From NCBI GenBank assembly GCA_030705945.1, contig JAUZPS010000271.1, forward strand, positions 1-6,632: a DNA stretch of 6,632 bases, written 5' to 3'. The position numbers and the translations under genes are program-made. The notes under the pieces were generated by a model. The model ran no database searches, had not been told where the DNA came from, and worked only from the letters and a program-made list of their open reading frames with translations. The stretch comes from Bacillota bacterium. GTDB taxonomy: Bacteria > Bacillota > Clostridia > Acetivibrionales > DSM-2933. Shown in pieces: positions 5,856 to 6,632 of this stretch; the first letter of the stretch is position 1, and the number at the start of each line of letters is the position of its first letter.

Positions 5856-6494
5856 CTATTTACATTTTTTAAGTGAATCAGAAATTAATTTAATAATCTC
5901 ATCCTTTTTAATAACTTTGTTACTATTAGACATTTCAAATATAGAAATTACAACATTATTGATTTGTACTACAGTTGTTGAAATATAATCATCAGATAAC
6001 ATCGCGGGAAACATATCACCCCTTAGGCGTTCTATATATGAAGAAAAATATCTTATCCCGTTCTTAGAATCATAGGTATAAATTCCATACTTGGTATTTT
6101 CCGCATTCTGATATTCATTCATATATGATTTATCAGCCGCTAAGGAGTTATAGAATAAGTTAATATTTACATAAACCCCTGTTCCATTTTCATATTTAAA
6201 AGATATCCATTCCTTAATCTCATCTGGTTGTTTTAATTTAGTTTTTTGGTTTATTCCATCATATACATTTAACTCGTACTCTTTTAAATTAATAGTATTG
6301 CGCAGCTTATTAAAATTAGCCGAAATACTGTCAACTTTATTTGGTATATTTAAACTCTGCAATGGACTTACATCCACTATTTGAGAAGTTTTTTCTTTTG
6401 CAAACCATAACGAATAAATAAGATAAGATACTGATAATATTAGTATCGCAAATATTACAGCTAAAAGACTTGTTCTCTTATACTCTATAATCAT
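5856..6494 (-). CDS. Unrecognised membrane-anchored protein, single N-terminal transmembrane segment
   Basis: I do not recognise this family. Starting at the ATG at 6494, which has AAAAGGTG six bases upstream, the product has 212 residues. It begins MIIEYKR, then has a hydrophobic segment at about 9-31 (LLAVIFAILILSVSYLIYSL). The basic residues before the segment suggest the N-terminus stays inside and the remaining 180 residues face outside. There is no lipobox and no obvious cleavage site. The outer part is mixed alpha/beta in character, rich in Asn, Tyr, Lys and Ser, with a Lys-rich C-terminus ending KKCK. A longer start at 6566 would add 24 residues, but the first 15 or so are the translated tandem repeat, so it is unlikely. 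The gene is AT-rich and its neighbours give no functional clue. Confidence 0.75.
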   Translation of the reverse strand: MIIEYKRTSLLAVIFAILILSVSYLIYSLWFAKEKTSQIVDVSPLQSLNIPNKVDSISANFNKLRNTINLKEYELNVYDGINQKTKLKQPDEIKEWISFKYENGTGVYVNINLFYNSLAADKSYMNEYQNAENTKYGIYTYDSKNGIRYFSSYIERLRGDMFPAMLSDDYISTTVVQINNVVISIFEMSNSNKVIKKDEIIKLISDSLKKCK

Positions 6495-6520
6495 CTTACA
6501 CACCTTTTCCTTCATATTGC

Positions 6521-6619
6521 GTATTCCGGACCAGTTCAGCCAGATGAATCCAGGCAATTCAGTCATATGAATCCGTTTTAATTCAGTCAGGCAATTCCGG
6601 TCAATTCAGACACCTCAAT
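6521..6619. repeat. Degenerate tandem repeat, period 23-24 bp
   Basis: A core close to CAATTCAGTCA starts at 6532, 6555, 6579 and 6602, spaced 23, 24 and 23 bp. The later part of each unit reads like ATGAATCCGG or GCAATTCCGG. The copies are imperfect, with roughly four units before the A-rich end of the window. The array lies just upstream of the membrane-protein gene, where its promoter should be. The regularity suggests either a decayed minisatellite or a set of phased protein-binding sites. It is too degenerate, and lacks unique spacers, for a CRISPR array. Confidence 0.7.
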
Positions 6620-6632
6620 TAAAAAACCCTTA

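Noticed and set aside
6495..6566. A longer start at 6566 for the membrane protein.
   Set aside because: The extra 24 residues come largely from the tandem repeat and would put a non-membrane stretch before the basic N-terminus. The ATG at 6494 has a better site.
6521..6619. CRISPR array.
   Set aside because: Units are contiguous and degenerate, with no conserved repeat separated by unique spacers, and no cas gene is present.

Overview
The window looks like a piece of a low-GC Firmicutes chromosome, probably from the Clostridia. The reasons are the AT-rich intergenic DNA, strong AGGAGG-type ribosome-binding sites, and the gene order rpsO - pnp - M16 peptidase. That order resembles Bacillus rpsO-pnpA-ylxY-mlpA, but without a ylxY-like gene between pnp and the peptidase gene. 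This placement is inferred from gene content only.

Minus-strand block (about 4319 down to 37). rpsO (ribosomal protein S15) has a good sigma-A-type promoter, an 87-nt leader and a hairpin overlapping its stop codon. It is followed by pnp (polynucleotide phosphorylase), then an M16-family zinc peptidase gene 60 bp further on, and a probable intrinsic terminator with a seven-U tail. pnp has its own candidate -10 box below a nearly pure A/T tract. Its leader starts with a long imperfect hairpin, the kind of structure used for PNPase autoregulation in enterobacteria. S15 belongs to the 30S subunit and PNPase to RNA turnover. The peptidase is a conserved neighbour of uncertain substrate.

Plus-strand gene (4488-5503). 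An aroE-family shikimate dehydrogenase gene is transcribed divergently from rpsO. It keeps the catalytic Lys/Asp and the NADP-binding fold but lacks the usual substrate-binding Ser-x-Ser. Its roughly 117-nt leader folds into a long hairpin. The hairpin loop is spanned by a short open frame whose codons read Tyr-His-Phe-Ile-Tyr. The descending arm holds a perfect AGGAGG followed by a 10-codon frame whose stop overlaps the aroE start (TAATG). This is the best candidate here for an undescribed regulatory element.

Right end (5504-6632). About 350 bp without a convincing gene carries a broken reading frame. Then comes a minus-strand gene for an unrecognised 212-residue protein with one N-terminal membrane segment. 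Upstream of it is a degenerate tandem repeat with a 23-24 bp period, which runs nearly to the window edge.
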